Assembly (NCBI GenBank): GCA_900553025.1
Contig: USBT01000023.1
Span: 1 to 20,323 of the forward strand
Source: an uncultured Eubacteriales bacterium
Lineage (GTDB): Bacteria > Bacillota > Clostridia > Peptostreptococcales > Anaerovoracaceae
Length of the DNA stretch: 20,323 nucleotides
Direction of reading: 5' to 3'
The notes beneath the pieces are model-generated. The model worked only from the letters and a program-made list of their open reading frames with translations. It was not told the DNA's origin and did not search any database. Position numbers and translations under genes: made by a program. Below, one piece after another: positions 13,379 to 20,323 of this stretch. Position 1 is the stretch's first letter. Each line of letters opens with the position of its first letter.

Positions 13379-14728
13379 CTAAAAACTACTTTTGCTTGTG
13401 GTTGTCCATATTCCCATTTTTTCGGCTTCAGCAATTAGTTCATCTTGGAAGTCAGGGTGTGCAATACTTACAAGAAGTTCTGCTCTTTCCCAAGTCGACT
13501 TTCCCTTTAGATTTACAGCACCAAATTCTGTAACGACATAATGCGTACATGAGCGAGGTGTTGTTACTATATAACCTGGCTTCATTGCGGCTGTAATTAG
13601 TGATATTCTCTCTCCATTTAGAACCTTGGTGGACGGTGTGCATATAAAGCTCTGACCGCCCTTTGAATGATAAGCACCTTGAACAAAGTCAAGCTGGCCA
13701 CCTGTTCCAGAAATGTGTTTAAAATTAGAGGACTCGGAGCATACCTGACCGTATAAATCCAAGATTATGCAGCTATTAACCGAAACGAAATTATCCATTC
13801 TAGCTATTATTGCCTGATTATTGACATAGTCAACTGGCGCACAGTAGCATAGAGAGTTATCGTCAATAAAATCATAGAGATCCTGCGTTCCACCTGCAAA
13901 GGCGTAGACCAGTTTTCCGTTGTTGAGCTCCTTGCTGCTTGTAAGCTTTCCAGCCTTGAAAAGCTCGAGATAGCCGTCGACTAACATTTCCGTATGTCCA
14001 GATAGATTTTGAATATCTGATTCTGCGATTAATTTTCCAATAGTAGAAGGTAGAGCACCTATTCCGAGCTGTATCGTGCTGTCATTGCGGATTTTTTCCA
14101 CAACAAATTTTGCGATTTTTTCGTCAATTTCGGTTGTAGCACCATTGGGAATCGTTGCCATGGGCTGGTTAGAGCTTTCAACAACGTAGTCCACGTGCGA
14201 CAGATGTATTTTGTTATTTAAACCGAGGGCTTTCGGCATTTTCTCGTTGACCTCGAGGATTACCATTTTGGCAGATCTGATAACGCCCCATACATCTGCG
14301 ACCTGAGGGCCAAGATTGAAAAATCCGTATTCATCCATTGGACAGACTGAGAGCATCGCAATATCAATGTTGCAATCGTTGTGTTCCCAATAAGAGGTAA
14401 GCTCGTTGAAATTCATAGGGATATACCAGCATCTGCCGTCGTTTGCCATTTTTCTGTCTGCGCCCGTGAAGTGTGCTGAGCCGAACCTGAAGTATTCTAG
14501 TGGATACCCTTTTTTGTAAACCTCCCAAGGTGCGTGGATTGCCACGGTTGAGAGTATTTCGACCCCTCTGAGGTCGTCGCGTTTTGAAAGTGCAACATCA
14601 AGGTCGTTTACAGCACCGATTCCAAGTCCGAAGTGGACTCTCATGTTATTTTCAACCTTTGAAGCAGCTTCATCGGCGGTAATAAGCTTCTCTTTATATT
14701 TTTTACTGATTTCGTCTAATCTATACAT
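13379..14728 (-). CDS. CoA-transferase of the acetyl-CoA hydrolase family, probably butyryl-CoA:acetate CoA-transferase
   Basis: A 449-residue cytosolic enzyme that moves CoA between an acyl-CoA and a free acid, usually acetate, through a glutamyl-CoA intermediate. The catalytic Glu is Glu247 in LSGHTEMLVDG; GIGALP at 222-227 and SGTGGQLDF near residue 340 are CoA-binding segments. Overall pattern, including RKMANDGRCWYIPMNF and GKSTWERAE, is closest in my memory to the butyrate-forming enzymes; 4-hydroxybutyrate CoA-transferase is the main alternative. AGAGG eight bases before the ATG fixes the start. The other butyrate genes (thl, hbd, crt, bcd) are not in the window. It has its own promoter and is transcribed alone. 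Confidence 0.85.
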   Translation of the reverse strand: MYRLDEISKKYKEKLITADEAASKVENNMRVHFGLGIGAVNDLDVALSKRDDLRGVEILSTVAIHAPWEVYKKGYPLEYFRFGSAHFTGADRKMANDGRCWYIPMNFNELTSYWEHNDCNIDIAMLSVCPMDEYGFFNLGPQVADVWGVIRSAKMVILEVNEKMPKALGLNNKIHLSHVDYVVESSNQPMATIPNGATTEIDEKIAKFVVEKIRNDSTIQLGIGALPSTIGKLIAESDIQNLSGHTEMLVDGYLELFKAGKLTSSKELNNGKLVYAFAGGTQDLYDFIDDNSLCYCAPVDYVNNQAIIARMDNFVSVNSCIILDLYGQVCSESSNFKHISGTGGQLDFVQGAYHSKGGQSFICTPSTKVLNGERISLITAAMKPGYIVTTPRSCTHYVVTEFGAVNLKGKSTWERAELLVSIAHPDFQDELIAEAEKMGIWTTTSKSSF

Positions 14729-14778
14729 TTAAACGCCTCTCATTCACAAAACTATATCCCCAAAATTTCAAAAGCCTT

Positions 14779-14807
14779 ATTATAAAATCCTCAAAAACTT
14801 ATCACAA
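14779..14807 (-). promoter_or_regulatory. promoter of the CoA-transferase gene
   Basis: Minus-strand TTGTGA (14807-14802), 17-base spacer, perfect TATAAT (14784-14779), about 50 bases before the ATG. Confidence 0.6.
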
Positions 14808-14817
14808 GAGTCTCTCG

Positions 14818-14895
14818 CAAAAGTTGTTCACGAAATTTGCCTGCAAAATTTGCTTAGAAAATTTGTTCAAAAAACTTGCTCAGAAAATTTACTCA
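14818..14895. repeat. short degenerate tandem repeats
   Basis: On the minus strand about six units of the form CTGAGCAAATTTT follow one another at 11 to 15 bases (for example CTGAGTAAATTTT, CTAAGCAAATTTT, GCAGGCAAATTTC). This lies in the 306-bp gap 14729-15034; apart from these units and the CoA-transferase promoter, I see nothing else in that gap. Confidence 0.6.
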
Positions 14896-15034
14896 GCCAT
14901 GCTTAAAATCATCGCAAGCATACCAATGAGATTGGTCTGATTTCAATAATGCTTTTAGCTATGCTAATAAATTAACAATCTCGTCTATTGTATTGTACTA
15001 CACAGAGGCAAGACATTCAAGAATTTTTGATATT

Positions 15035-15487
15035 TTAAGGCAGGTATTTTAAGATCCGTTCGGCTCGGTGGTGCAAAATAGTAAAATATCCGAAAGCACG
15101 GAAAACCCTAAGGAGCATCGTTATTTTTGTAATCTTAATTAAAGTAGCACCATTCCAAGCTTCGACAGCAGGCATAAGGTCCATAATCCACACGATAGGA
15201 ATTATGGAAATAAGACCTATGAGATGATAGAAGAAAAATTCCTTCTTGTTGGAAGCTTTTTCAAAGGCAGTTATGTAATCGGCCCAGAGAATAATTAGGA
15301 TAATGGAATCAATTTCGATGTAGGGCGAGTGCTTAAAATTGAGGATAGTAAAGTAGTCAAGACAGACAAAAACAACGGAAACCAAAGCACAAAGTCCGAC
15401 AAAAACCTCATACGCTATCTCCATGCCTGTCATATTATCATCGTCGATGTCAGCACCGACCATATGTTTAATCTGACTATAATCCAT
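15035..15487 (-). CDS. voltage-sensor-like four-helix membrane protein without a pore
   Basis: 150 residues with four hydrophobic segments (about 24-48, 57-75, 85-108 and 115-135). The layout, with acidic residues in helix 2 (EIDSIILIILWADY), a third helix (LIGLISIIPIVWIMDL) and a positively charged last helix (KITKITMLLRVFRAFGYF), resembles S1-S4 of voltage-gated ion channels. The pore helices and a selectivity filter are missing. It starts nine bases after the phosphohexomutase stop on the same strand, so both share an mRNA; GGGG lies six bases before the ATG. Function is unknown. The end of the gene carries a small direct repeat of TATTTTAAG spanning the stop codon. Confidence 0.65.
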   Translation of the reverse strand: MDYSQIKHMVGADIDDDNMTGMEIAYEVFVGLCALVSVVFVCLDYFTILNFKHSPYIEIDSIILIILWADYITAFEKASNKKEFFFYHLIGLISIIPIVWIMDLMPAVEAWNGATLIKITKITMLLRVFRAFGYFTILHHRAERILKYLP

Positions 15488-15496
15488 AATGCGCCC

Positions 15497-17065
15497 CTAT
15501 AACTCCAAAGTGTCTGTATCAAGTTCGGCAAAAGTGTCAAGAAGTGGCTTGATAAGCGAAATAATCATCTTGGTACCTCCGAGGGTCTGACTTTCAATAT
15601 TCAGAGGCATAATAGGGTCGTGTAGCGACATTCTCAAAAGAAGCCAGCCATTTGGGAACTTAATGCGGACGCCTTCATAATTTGGTTCCTCAAGAACAGC
15701 ATCATAGTTTGGCCCCTCATCCTTTGTCCAGCCTTCAAGTGTCGACAAAACACTTTCTCCAATTTTTTCGACTTTTTCTCTTGTCGAGTTAATAGGAAGT
15801 CTATATTCCACAGATTCTGCAGGCTCTGAAAGCTCAGAGAGCAAACTGGAAATGCCCATGCCATCTCTCTTAAGTCTTGTAGCTTCAATTACAATTTTGG
15901 TTGCTAGGAATGCGCCATCATCAAGAAAATAATTTTCTTTGAATGCCGCATGACCCGAGGTTTCGATGGCAAGCTGACAATCTTTTCCTTCATCTATGAG
16001 TGTCTTTGCCTTATCAATGACATTTTTATACCCTCGTCTGTATCTGAAATGTCTAAGACCAAGTTTTTCGTTGAGAAAATCCGAAAGCTCCGGACTTGTA
16101 ATGCTGTCAGTAACTACAAAAGAAGCGGGATGCAGCTTGTATATGAGGGAGGCTGCGACAGCAATTATTCCGTTTCTCACCATTGGTTTTCCATTTTCGT
16201 CAATAGCGGCTACTCTGTCTACATCTGTATCAAAGACAAGCGCAAGATCTGCCCCTCTTGCTTTGACCTGGTTGATAATATCTTTTACAGCCTCATTTTT
16301 TTCTGGATTTGGTATGTGATTTGGAAAGGTCCCATCAGGTTCAAGATAGAGGCTTCCGGATGTGTTTGCACCTAATGGTTTGAGAATGTTCTCGGCGTAA
16401 AATCCCCCAACACCATTTCCGGCATCGACTAAAATTTTCATGCCAGAGAGAGGCTTTTCATCGCTTCCAAGAGCAACGGAAATTTGTTTTCTCAGTATTT
16501 CACAGTATTTGCTCATGATATCGATTTTTTCGATTGGCTTTATTGAATACGCTCCCTGCTCATGACGCATTTCATTTTCATATAGTGAGGCAGTCGCACT
16601 GCTGTTCTCATCACGCTGTTCTGCTATTTCTAATATTTTGTTGATGGTATCCTTACCGACACCGCCGCTTGCCGAAAAGAATTTGAATCCGTTTCGATTT
16701 TGAGGTAGATGGCTTGCCGTAATCATGATGGCCCCGTGACAGTTGAAGTTATCAATCTTGGTGGACATGAACATGGCTGGCGTTGAAGCCAGTCCCGTAT
16801 CAAGAGCCTGCACACCGTGTTTTTGCAGTGTTTTACATACAATGCCACCGATATGTTCGCCCGAGGTTCTGGAATCACGCCCAACTGACACTCGTAAATC
16901 TCCCAAAGGAGCACTTAGCTTATTTGCCAAGAGGTAGACGAAGCCTGTAATAATATTCTCAATCACAGCATCTGTAAGGTTGACAGGTTCATCGTTTACT
17001 ATTGGTAGTGCAACACCTCGTATGTCGCTCCCATTTTGAAGAGATTTGTAGTTGATTTTTGGCAT
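15497..17065 (-). CDS. phosphomannomutase/phosphoglucomutase family enzyme
   Basis: Alpha-D-phosphohexomutase of 522 residues that interconverts sugar 1- and 6-phosphates for cell-wall or exopolysaccharide precursors. Four domain signatures are seen in order: GRDSR (62-66) and the phosphoserine loop ITASHLPQNRNGFKFF with Ser118; the Mg-binding FDTDVDR with Asp279, Asp281 and Asp283; the sugar-binding ETSGHAAF near 370; and the C-terminal phosphate loop LLRMSLHDP near 480. The last is less canonical than the common RxSGTEP. The phosphoserine loop reads SHLPQN instead of the usual SHNP, which occurs in the longer ManB-like branch. Substrate preference cannot be read. AAGGAG seven bases before the ATG and a near-consensus promoter support the start. 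The voltage-sensor-like gene follows in the same operon. Confidence 0.92.
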   Translation of the reverse strand: MPKINYKSLQNGSDIRGVALPIVNDEPVNLTDAVIENIITGFVYLLANKLSAPLGDLRVSVGRDSRTSGEHIGGIVCKTLQKHGVQALDTGLASTPAMFMSTKIDNFNCHGAIMITASHLPQNRNGFKFFSASGGVGKDTINKILEIAEQRDENSSATASLYENEMRHEQGAYSIKPIEKIDIMSKYCEILRKQISVALGSDEKPLSGMKILVDAGNGVGGFYAENILKPLGANTSGSLYLEPDGTFPNHIPNPEKNEAVKDIINQVKARGADLALVFDTDVDRVAAIDENGKPMVRNGIIAVAASLIYKLHPASFVVTDSITSPELSDFLNEKLGLRHFRYRRGYKNVIDKAKTLIDEGKDCQLAIETSGHAAFKENYFLDDGAFLATKIVIEATRLKRDGMGISSLLSELSEPAESVEYRLPINSTREKVEKIGESVLSTLEGWTKDEGPNYDAVLEEPNYEGVRIKFPNGWLLLRMSLHDPIMPLNIESQTLGGTKMIISLIKPLLDTFAELDTDTLEL

Positions 17066-17114
17066 AATTGGCTCCTTAAAATATCAAAATCCAGTATGTA
17101 ACATAGTATATATA

Positions 17115-17143
17115 ATTTTACTAGGGTTCCAGAGTTAAGTCAA
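17115..17143 (-). promoter_or_regulatory. promoter of the phosphohexomutase operon
   Basis: Minus-strand TTGACT (17143-17138), 17-base spacer, TAAAAT (17120-17115), with a leader of about 43 bases. The -35 box lies inside the first unit of the 36-bp tandem repeat, so the repeat has multiplied -35-like hexamers (TTGGCT and TTGACT in the next copies). Confidence 0.65.
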
Positions 17144-17244
17144 ACCTTTAGAAAAAATTGAAGAGAAAAATTAAGCCAAACTTTTAGAAAAAATAAAGGG
17201 AAAAAACAAGTCAAACTTTTAGAAAACCTTTAGAAAAAAATTTT
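17135..17244. repeat. about 36-bp tandem repeat, three copies
   Basis: Units begin TTAAGTCAAACCTTTAGAAA at 17135, TTAAGCCAAACTTTTAGAAA at 17171, and ACAAGTCAAACTTTTAGAAA at about 17206. Each is followed by an A-rich tail; the third is partly duplicated again (CCTTTAGAAAAAAA). Together with the next repeat it fills nearly all of the 351-bp gap 17066-17416. Confidence 0.75.
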
Positions 17245-17264
17245 GATTTTTCTGCTTTGTTCAT

Positions 17265-17436
17265 GCTTTCTCGTTATGGCGATGCGTTTAATTTAGTATT
17301 TTCCTTAGCTTTCACATTGTCGTTATGCGGTTAACTTAGTGTTTTATTTAGCTTTCTCATGGTAATTATGTGGTTAATTTAGTGTTTTCCTTAGATTTCT
17401 CATGGTAATTGTGTGGTTAATTTAGTATTTTGCCGT
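17265..17436 (-). repeat. 43-bp tandem repeat, four exact-period copies, overlapping the 4Fe-4S gene 3' end
   Basis: Copies lie at 17265-17307, 17308-17350, 17351-17393 and 17394-17436 with no length change. Shared core on the plus strand is GCTTTCTCATGGTAATTATG followed by TGGTTAATTTAGTGTTTTCC. The fourth copy contains the last six codons and the TAA of the 4Fe-4S gene, so on the minus strand the array begins inside the gene and continues about 150 bases past the stop. There are no unique spacers and 43 is not a multiple of three. Confidence 0.9.
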
Positions 17437-18253
17437 CTATAGATATGGTAACAACCTGCCAAGGTATAAACTTTCCGCTCGCTTGAAGTGCTTTTTTTGC
17501 AGCAAGCTCAAGACCTCCACAGCATGGCACTTCCATTCTAACTATCGTAACCTCGCGGATATCGTTATTAGAAATAATCTCTGTTAGTTTATTTGAATAG
17601 TCTATATCGTCGAGCTTAGGACAGCCAATTATGGTCGTTTTGCCATGCATGAACTCCGCGTGCATATTGGCATAGGCATAGGCACTGCAATCGGCTGCAA
17701 TTAGAAGCTTTGCGTTATCAAAGAAAGGGGCTTTGGTCGGCACGAGTTTAATTTGGCAAGGCCACTGTGCAAGCTGCGAAACAGGCTTTGCTTGGAACTG
17801 AGTGTTTTGAAAATCCTGATTTGAACTAGGGCAAGCGCCGCTATTAACGCTACTATTCTTAAGTTGCCTCATGCGTGAACCGGGACATCCTCTGTGCATA
17901 GTCTGATTTGTATCGCCTGCTTCCTTCGTCTTTGCAATCATGAGCTTTCTCCTCTCATTTTCATCTTCAATCTGCATGATTTCATCGATAGACATGTTCA
18001 TAGCTGTTTTTTTATGCTCCTCTTGCGATTCCTTGACCGCAGAATCGTCATAAGCAGGAGCCTCTCTTTCCTCAAATGTTATCGCCCCCGTTGGACAAGC
18101 TGGCAGACAGTCGCCGAGACCATCGCAGTAATGCTCTCTCACGAGCTTTGCCTTGCCGTCTACGATGTCTATTGCCCCTTCGTGACAGGCAGTAGCACAT
18201 ATGCCACATCCATTGCATTTCTCTTCATCGATTTTAATAATTTTTCTTATCAT
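17417..18253 (-). CDS. 4Fe-4S dicluster protein (ferredoxin-like N-terminus)
   Basis: 278 residues. The N-terminal domain (1-62) carries two iron-sulphur motifs: CNGCGICATAC (Cys13, 16, 19, 23) and YCDGLGDCLPACP (Cys43, 49, 53). A charged linker with a GCPGSRMRQ motif near 122-130 follows. The C-terminal domain (about 165-278) has LLIAADCSAYAYANMH, IIGCPKLDD and RMEVPCCGG, which add further conserved Cys. Such proteins are common in anaerobes as small electron carriers or sensors and often lie near hcp or Crp/Fnr genes; the redox partner is unknown. AGGAGG eight bases before the ATG fixes the start. It diverges from the Crp/Fnr gene, which may regulate it. The linker is longer than I recall for relatives. 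Confidence 0.88.
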   Translation of the reverse strand: MIRKIIKIDEEKCNGCGICATACHEGAIDIVDGKAKLVREHYCDGLGDCLPACPTGAITFEEREAPAYDDSAVKESQEEHKKTAMNMSIDEIMQIEDENERRKLMIAKTKEAGDTNQTMHRGCPGSRMRQLKNSSVNSGACPSSNQDFQNTQFQAKPVSQLAQWPCQIKLVPTKAPFFDNAKLLIAADCSAYAYANMHAEFMHGKTTIIGCPKLDDIDYSNKLTEIISNNDIREVTIVRMEVPCCGGLELAAKKALQASGKFIPWQVVTISIDGKILN

Positions 18254-18395
18254 AATTTTATCCTCCTCATAGTACCGTATCTCCTAGCCCCGCACCTCAT
18301 AGCACGGCATTGGTAGCCTTAAGTCTAATGTGAACTACCCATTATCTAAAGCCAGTGTGATTGCGGTAGCCCTGCTTCAATTTGACAAAATAAAC

Positions 18396-18424
18396 TTGTC
18401 TTGATGACATAATTGTAGTAATAT
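18396..18424 (+). promoter_or_regulatory. possible promoter of the Crp/Fnr gene
   Basis: TTGTCT (18396-18401), 17-base spacer, TAATAT (18419-18424). A better -35 (TTGACA, 18382-18387) lies upstream but has no -10 at normal distance. An inverted repeat GACAA-N7-TTGTC covers 18384-18400. Confidence 0.4.
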
Positions 18425-18439
18425 GCCAGTGGAAAGTAT

Positions 18440-18453
18440 GTGGTTATAACCAC
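18440..18453. promoter_or_regulatory. perfect palindrome upstream of the Crp/Fnr gene
   Basis: GTGGTTATAACCAC is a 14-base perfect palindrome, 38 bases before the ATG and just downstream of the proposed promoter. That position would suit an autorepressor. It is unlike the standard Fnr (TTGAT-N4-ATCAA) and Crp (TGTGA-N6-TCACA) boxes. Confidence 0.55.
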
Positions 18454-18491
18454 GTAAATTGAAAAAATTGAGATTTTTAAGGTGAATTTTT

Positions 18492-19160
18492 ATGGATATC
18501 AACAAAATAAAAGACACTATTATTTTTCAGGGAATGACTGAACATGAAATTGTCGATGCTTTGAAGGGGTTAAATGCTGTAACGAAGCGATATGAAAAGG
18601 GGGCGACTATTTTGTGCACAGGCTCCACAACGAGGAGTATGGGGCTTATAATCGAGGGTAGCGTTACGATAGAGAATAACGACATATGGGGAAATCGAAC
18701 GATTTTGGGATATGCTGGCAAGAATGACTTTTTTGCGGAAACATACGGAATGCTTGCGGATGAACCAATGCTTGTTGACGTTGTGGCGAATGAGGATTGC
18801 AAAATTGCGTTTTTGATAATTTCGGCTTTGCGGTCTGACGCGCTGAAAAACGAGGCGTGGGCAAGTAAAATAGTTAGCAATCTCCTTGTGATTTCAACCC
18901 AGAAGAACCTAGCTCTTTCGGGCAGGAGCTTCCACCTTTCGCACAAAACAGTTCGCGGGCGTGTGATGTCATACCTTAACAGTGAATCGGTTCGCAAGGC
19001 AAAAACGTCTTTTGACATACCCTTTAACAGGCAGCAAATGGCAGACTATCTAAATCTCGACAGGACGGCCCTTTCAAAGGAACTTGGACGGATGCGGAAG
19101 GACGGCCTAATCGACTTTCACAAAAACCACTTCAAAATTAAGGAGCGGATGGAGATATGA
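18492..19160 (+). CDS. Crp/Fnr-family transcriptional regulator
   Basis: 222 residues. An N-terminal cyclic-nucleotide-binding-type beta-roll (about 10-120, with GLIIEGSVTIE at 51-61), a dimerisation helix, then a helix-turn-helix (about 175-210, containing FNRQQMADYLNLDRTALSKE and LGRMRKDGLIDF). The N-terminal Cys cluster of true Fnr is missing, as are the clear cAMP contacts of Crp, so the signal may be haem, another small molecule or an unbound redox cue, as in other Clostridial members. AAGGTG about nine bases before the ATG supports the start. Divergent from the 4Fe-4S gene, which is its most likely target besides itself. No clear terminator follows; CAAGAT / ATCTTG (19192-19221) is a weak pair. 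Confidence 0.9.
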   Translation: MDINKIKDTIIFQGMTEHEIVDALKGLNAVTKRYEKGATILCTGSTTRSMGLIIEGSVTIENNDIWGNRTILGYAGKNDFFAETYGMLADEPMLVDVVANEDCKIAFLIISALRSDALKNEAWASKIVSNLLVISTQKNLALSGRSFHLSHKTVRGRVMSYLNSESVRKAKTSFDIPFNRQQMADYLNLDRTALSKELGRMRKDGLIDFHKNHFKIKERMEI

Positions 19161-19266
19161 TTTTAAATATGGACACCTAGAAATACAATTCAAGATAGCC
19201 GTTTGCTTAAGCCGATCTTGCAAGTGTTGTAGCGGATTTTTCGTGGTGTAGAGGCTTTTCGGCACA

Positions 19267-19292
19267 GTTGTTCACAGCAATTATTCACAACA
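19267..19292 (-). repeat. 13-bp imperfect duplication at the msrAB stop codon
   Basis: GTTGTTCACAGCA (19267-19279) and ATTATTCACAACA (19280-19292) agree at 10 of 13 positions; the second copy holds the last codons and the TAA of msrAB. On its own it could be chance. Confidence 0.4.
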
Positions 19293-20323
19293 AAAAATTT
19301 TGTAGTCGCCGTAGCCTTCCTCGTCCATTTTTTCATATGGGACAAATCTTAGAGCAGCTCCGTTGATGCAGTATCTAAGACCGCCTTTTTCAATTGGTCC
19401 GTCGTCAAAAACGTGACCGAGATGAGAATTTGAGTTTTTTGACACGACCTCAGTTCGCACCATCATGTGAGAGGTATCAACGTGCTCGGTGAGCTTGTCA
19501 GTTGTGATAGGCTTAGAAAAGCTTGGCCAGCCGCAACCAGCATTAAATTTGTCCGTAGAACAAAATAGAGGCTCGCCCGTTATTTTGTCGACGTAGATGC
19601 CATGTCTAAATTCCTCGTTTAGCGGACTTGAGCCGGGGGCTTCGGTGTCGGATTTTCGCATTACATTGTATGCGGTGTTGTCGAGCATATCTATAAGCTC
19701 GTCGTCTGAGGGCATGGTATATTTCTCGCTAAAAAGTGGCTTTGATGAAAGAGAAATGTCTATATGACAGTAGCCACCGGGATTTTTGTCAAGGTAATCT
19801 TGGTGATAATCCTCGGCCTTGATGAAGTTTTTCAATGCGGATTTTTCAACTGCAATTGGCCCGTGAAGTTCTTCCTCATAGGCAAAAATCTTGTCAATGA
19901 TTTTAAGGTCGGAATCTGAATCGCTTGCTGAGCTTGAATCATTTGCAGAGGCTGTGTCGCTTGCCGAGTTAAAACTCTGTGCAGAGGCGGAATCAGTTGT
20001 TGAGTTAGGACTTTGTGCAGAGCCGAAATCAGTTGCTGAGTTAGGACTTTGTGCAGAGGCGGAATCGTCCTCATAGTAAACCCCTGTGCGATACTGCCTA
20101 CCGATGTCGTTGCCCTGCCTGTTGACAGAGAGAGGGTCGATTATTCTGAAATAGTGCAAAAGAATTTCTTCGAGTGAAATTATGGATTTGTCGTAGCATA
20201 CTTTAACCGTTTCGGCGTGGTCGGTTGAAGCAACATTTTCATAGCTTGTGTCGTCGGTTTTTCCGTTTGCGTATCCCACCTCAGTTTCATAAACACCGGG
20301 GAGTTTCTTGAAGTAATTCTCTA
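19281..20323 (-). CDS. msrAB: peptide methionine sulfoxide reductase MsrA-MsrB fusion, 5' end outside the window
   Basis: Reduces both S- and R-methionine sulfoxide in oxidised proteins. The frame is open to the window edge; beyond a GTG at 20279 it continues as ENYFKKLPGVYETEVGYANG, normal MsrA sequence, so the gene starts off-window and the MsrA catalytic Cys (GCFW) is not seen. The MsrA part has TDHAETV, GRQYRTGVYY and YHQDYLDKNPGGYCHI. The MsrB part has FRHGIYVDKITGEPLFC, GCGWPSF, NSHLGHVFDDGP and the catalytic Cys in LRYCINGAALRF. The zinc CxxC pairs of some MsrB are absent. About 50 Ser/Ala/Asp-rich residues, encoded by a 36-bp tandem repeat, interrupt MsrA between GVYYEDD and KIIDKI. 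The rest of the sequence is intact, so the protein may still be active if the insert loops out. Confidence 0.93.
   Translation of the reverse strand, partial: ENYFKKLPGVYETEVGYANGKTDDTSYENVASTDHAETVKVCYDKSIISLEEILLHYFRIIDPLSVNRQGNDIGRQYRTGVYYEDDSASAQSPNSATDFGSAQSPNSTTDSASAQSFNSASDTASANDSSSASDSDSDLKIIDKIFAYEEELHGPIAVEKSALKNFIKAEDYHQDYLDKNPGGYCHIDISLSSKPLFSEKYTMPSDDELIDMLDNTAYNVMRKSDTEAPGSSPLNEEFRHGIYVDKITGEPLFCSTDKFNAGCGWPSFSKPITTDKLTEHVDTSHMMVRTEVVSKNSNSHLGHVFDDGPIEKGGLRYCINGAALRFVPYEKMDEEGYGDYKIFCCE
19923..20066 (-). repeat. 36-bp in-frame tandem repeat inside msrAB, four copies
   Basis: Twelve-codon units at 20066-20031, 20030-19995, 19994-19959 and 19958-19923 encode DSASAQSPNSAT, DFGSAQSPNSTT, DSASAQSFNSAS and DTASANDSSSAS, followed by a short DSDSDL. 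The first two copies are nearly identical at the DNA level and divergence grows toward the last. The unit length keeps the frame. Confidence 0.92.

Noticed and set aside
15950..16375. Long plus-strand open frames inside the phosphohexomutase gene
   Set aside because: They lie opposite a clear conserved gene and have no family-like sequence or start signals.
17265..17436. 43-bp repeats as a CRISPR array
   Set aside because: The copies touch one another without spacers and overlap a coding sequence.

Overview
The window looks like chromosomal DNA of a low-GC anaerobic member of the Clostridia (Bacillota). Three things point there: the gene content (butyrate-type CoA-transferase, NhaC antiporter, 4Fe-4S protein beside a Crp/Fnr regulator, NrdD-tail-like protein, a CofE-like ligase in a lineage not expected to make F420), Clostridial-type ribosome binding sites (AGGAGG) and SigA-like promoters. 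Genus is not certain; an oral or gut Anaerovoracaceae/Mogibacterium-type organism is a guess. There are no rRNA or tRNA genes, no CRISPR array and no recognisable insertion sequence.

Layout. 1-1200: aroB (3-dehydroquinate synthase), then a convergent GNAT acetyltransferase (1202-1780). 1781-2389: a 609-bp repeat-rich stretch without an intact gene; it holds a decayed fragment of a gene whose intact relative lies at 6269-6682. 2390-6136: a LytS-type sensor kinase overlapping a response regulator with a SARP-like output domain, followed by an NhaC-type antiporter whose strong Shine-Dalgarno sequence is separated from its ATG by a perfect 24-bp tandem repeat. 6269-6682: small membrane protein with a PH-like domain. 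6833-7791: AT-rich two-gene unit (secreted protein plus three-helix membrane protein) bounded by related hairpins. 8153-9370: CofE-like ligase split by one in-frame TAA. 9471-12789: rnhA, alr and purB, all on the minus strand. 12965-14728: NrdD-tail-like small protein and a CoA-transferase. 15035-17065: phosphohexomutase and a voltage-sensor-like membrane protein in one operon. 17417-19160: a 4Fe-4S protein divergent from a Crp/Fnr regulator. 19281-window end: MsrA-MsrB fusion, 5' end missing.

The most unusual theme is short tandem duplication. At least four genes (GNAT, nhaC, the CofE-like gene, the 4Fe-4S protein), and more weakly two others, have tandem repeats that begin at or just after the stop codon; the clearest is a 43-bp unit repeated four times. 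A comparable 36-bp unit repeated four times lies inside the coding sequence of msrAB and inserts about 50 Ser/Ala/Asp-rich residues into the MsrA catalytic domain. Other points to follow up are a probably leaderless rnhA transcript, the nhaC leader, and a possible toxin/immunity-like pair at 6833-7791.
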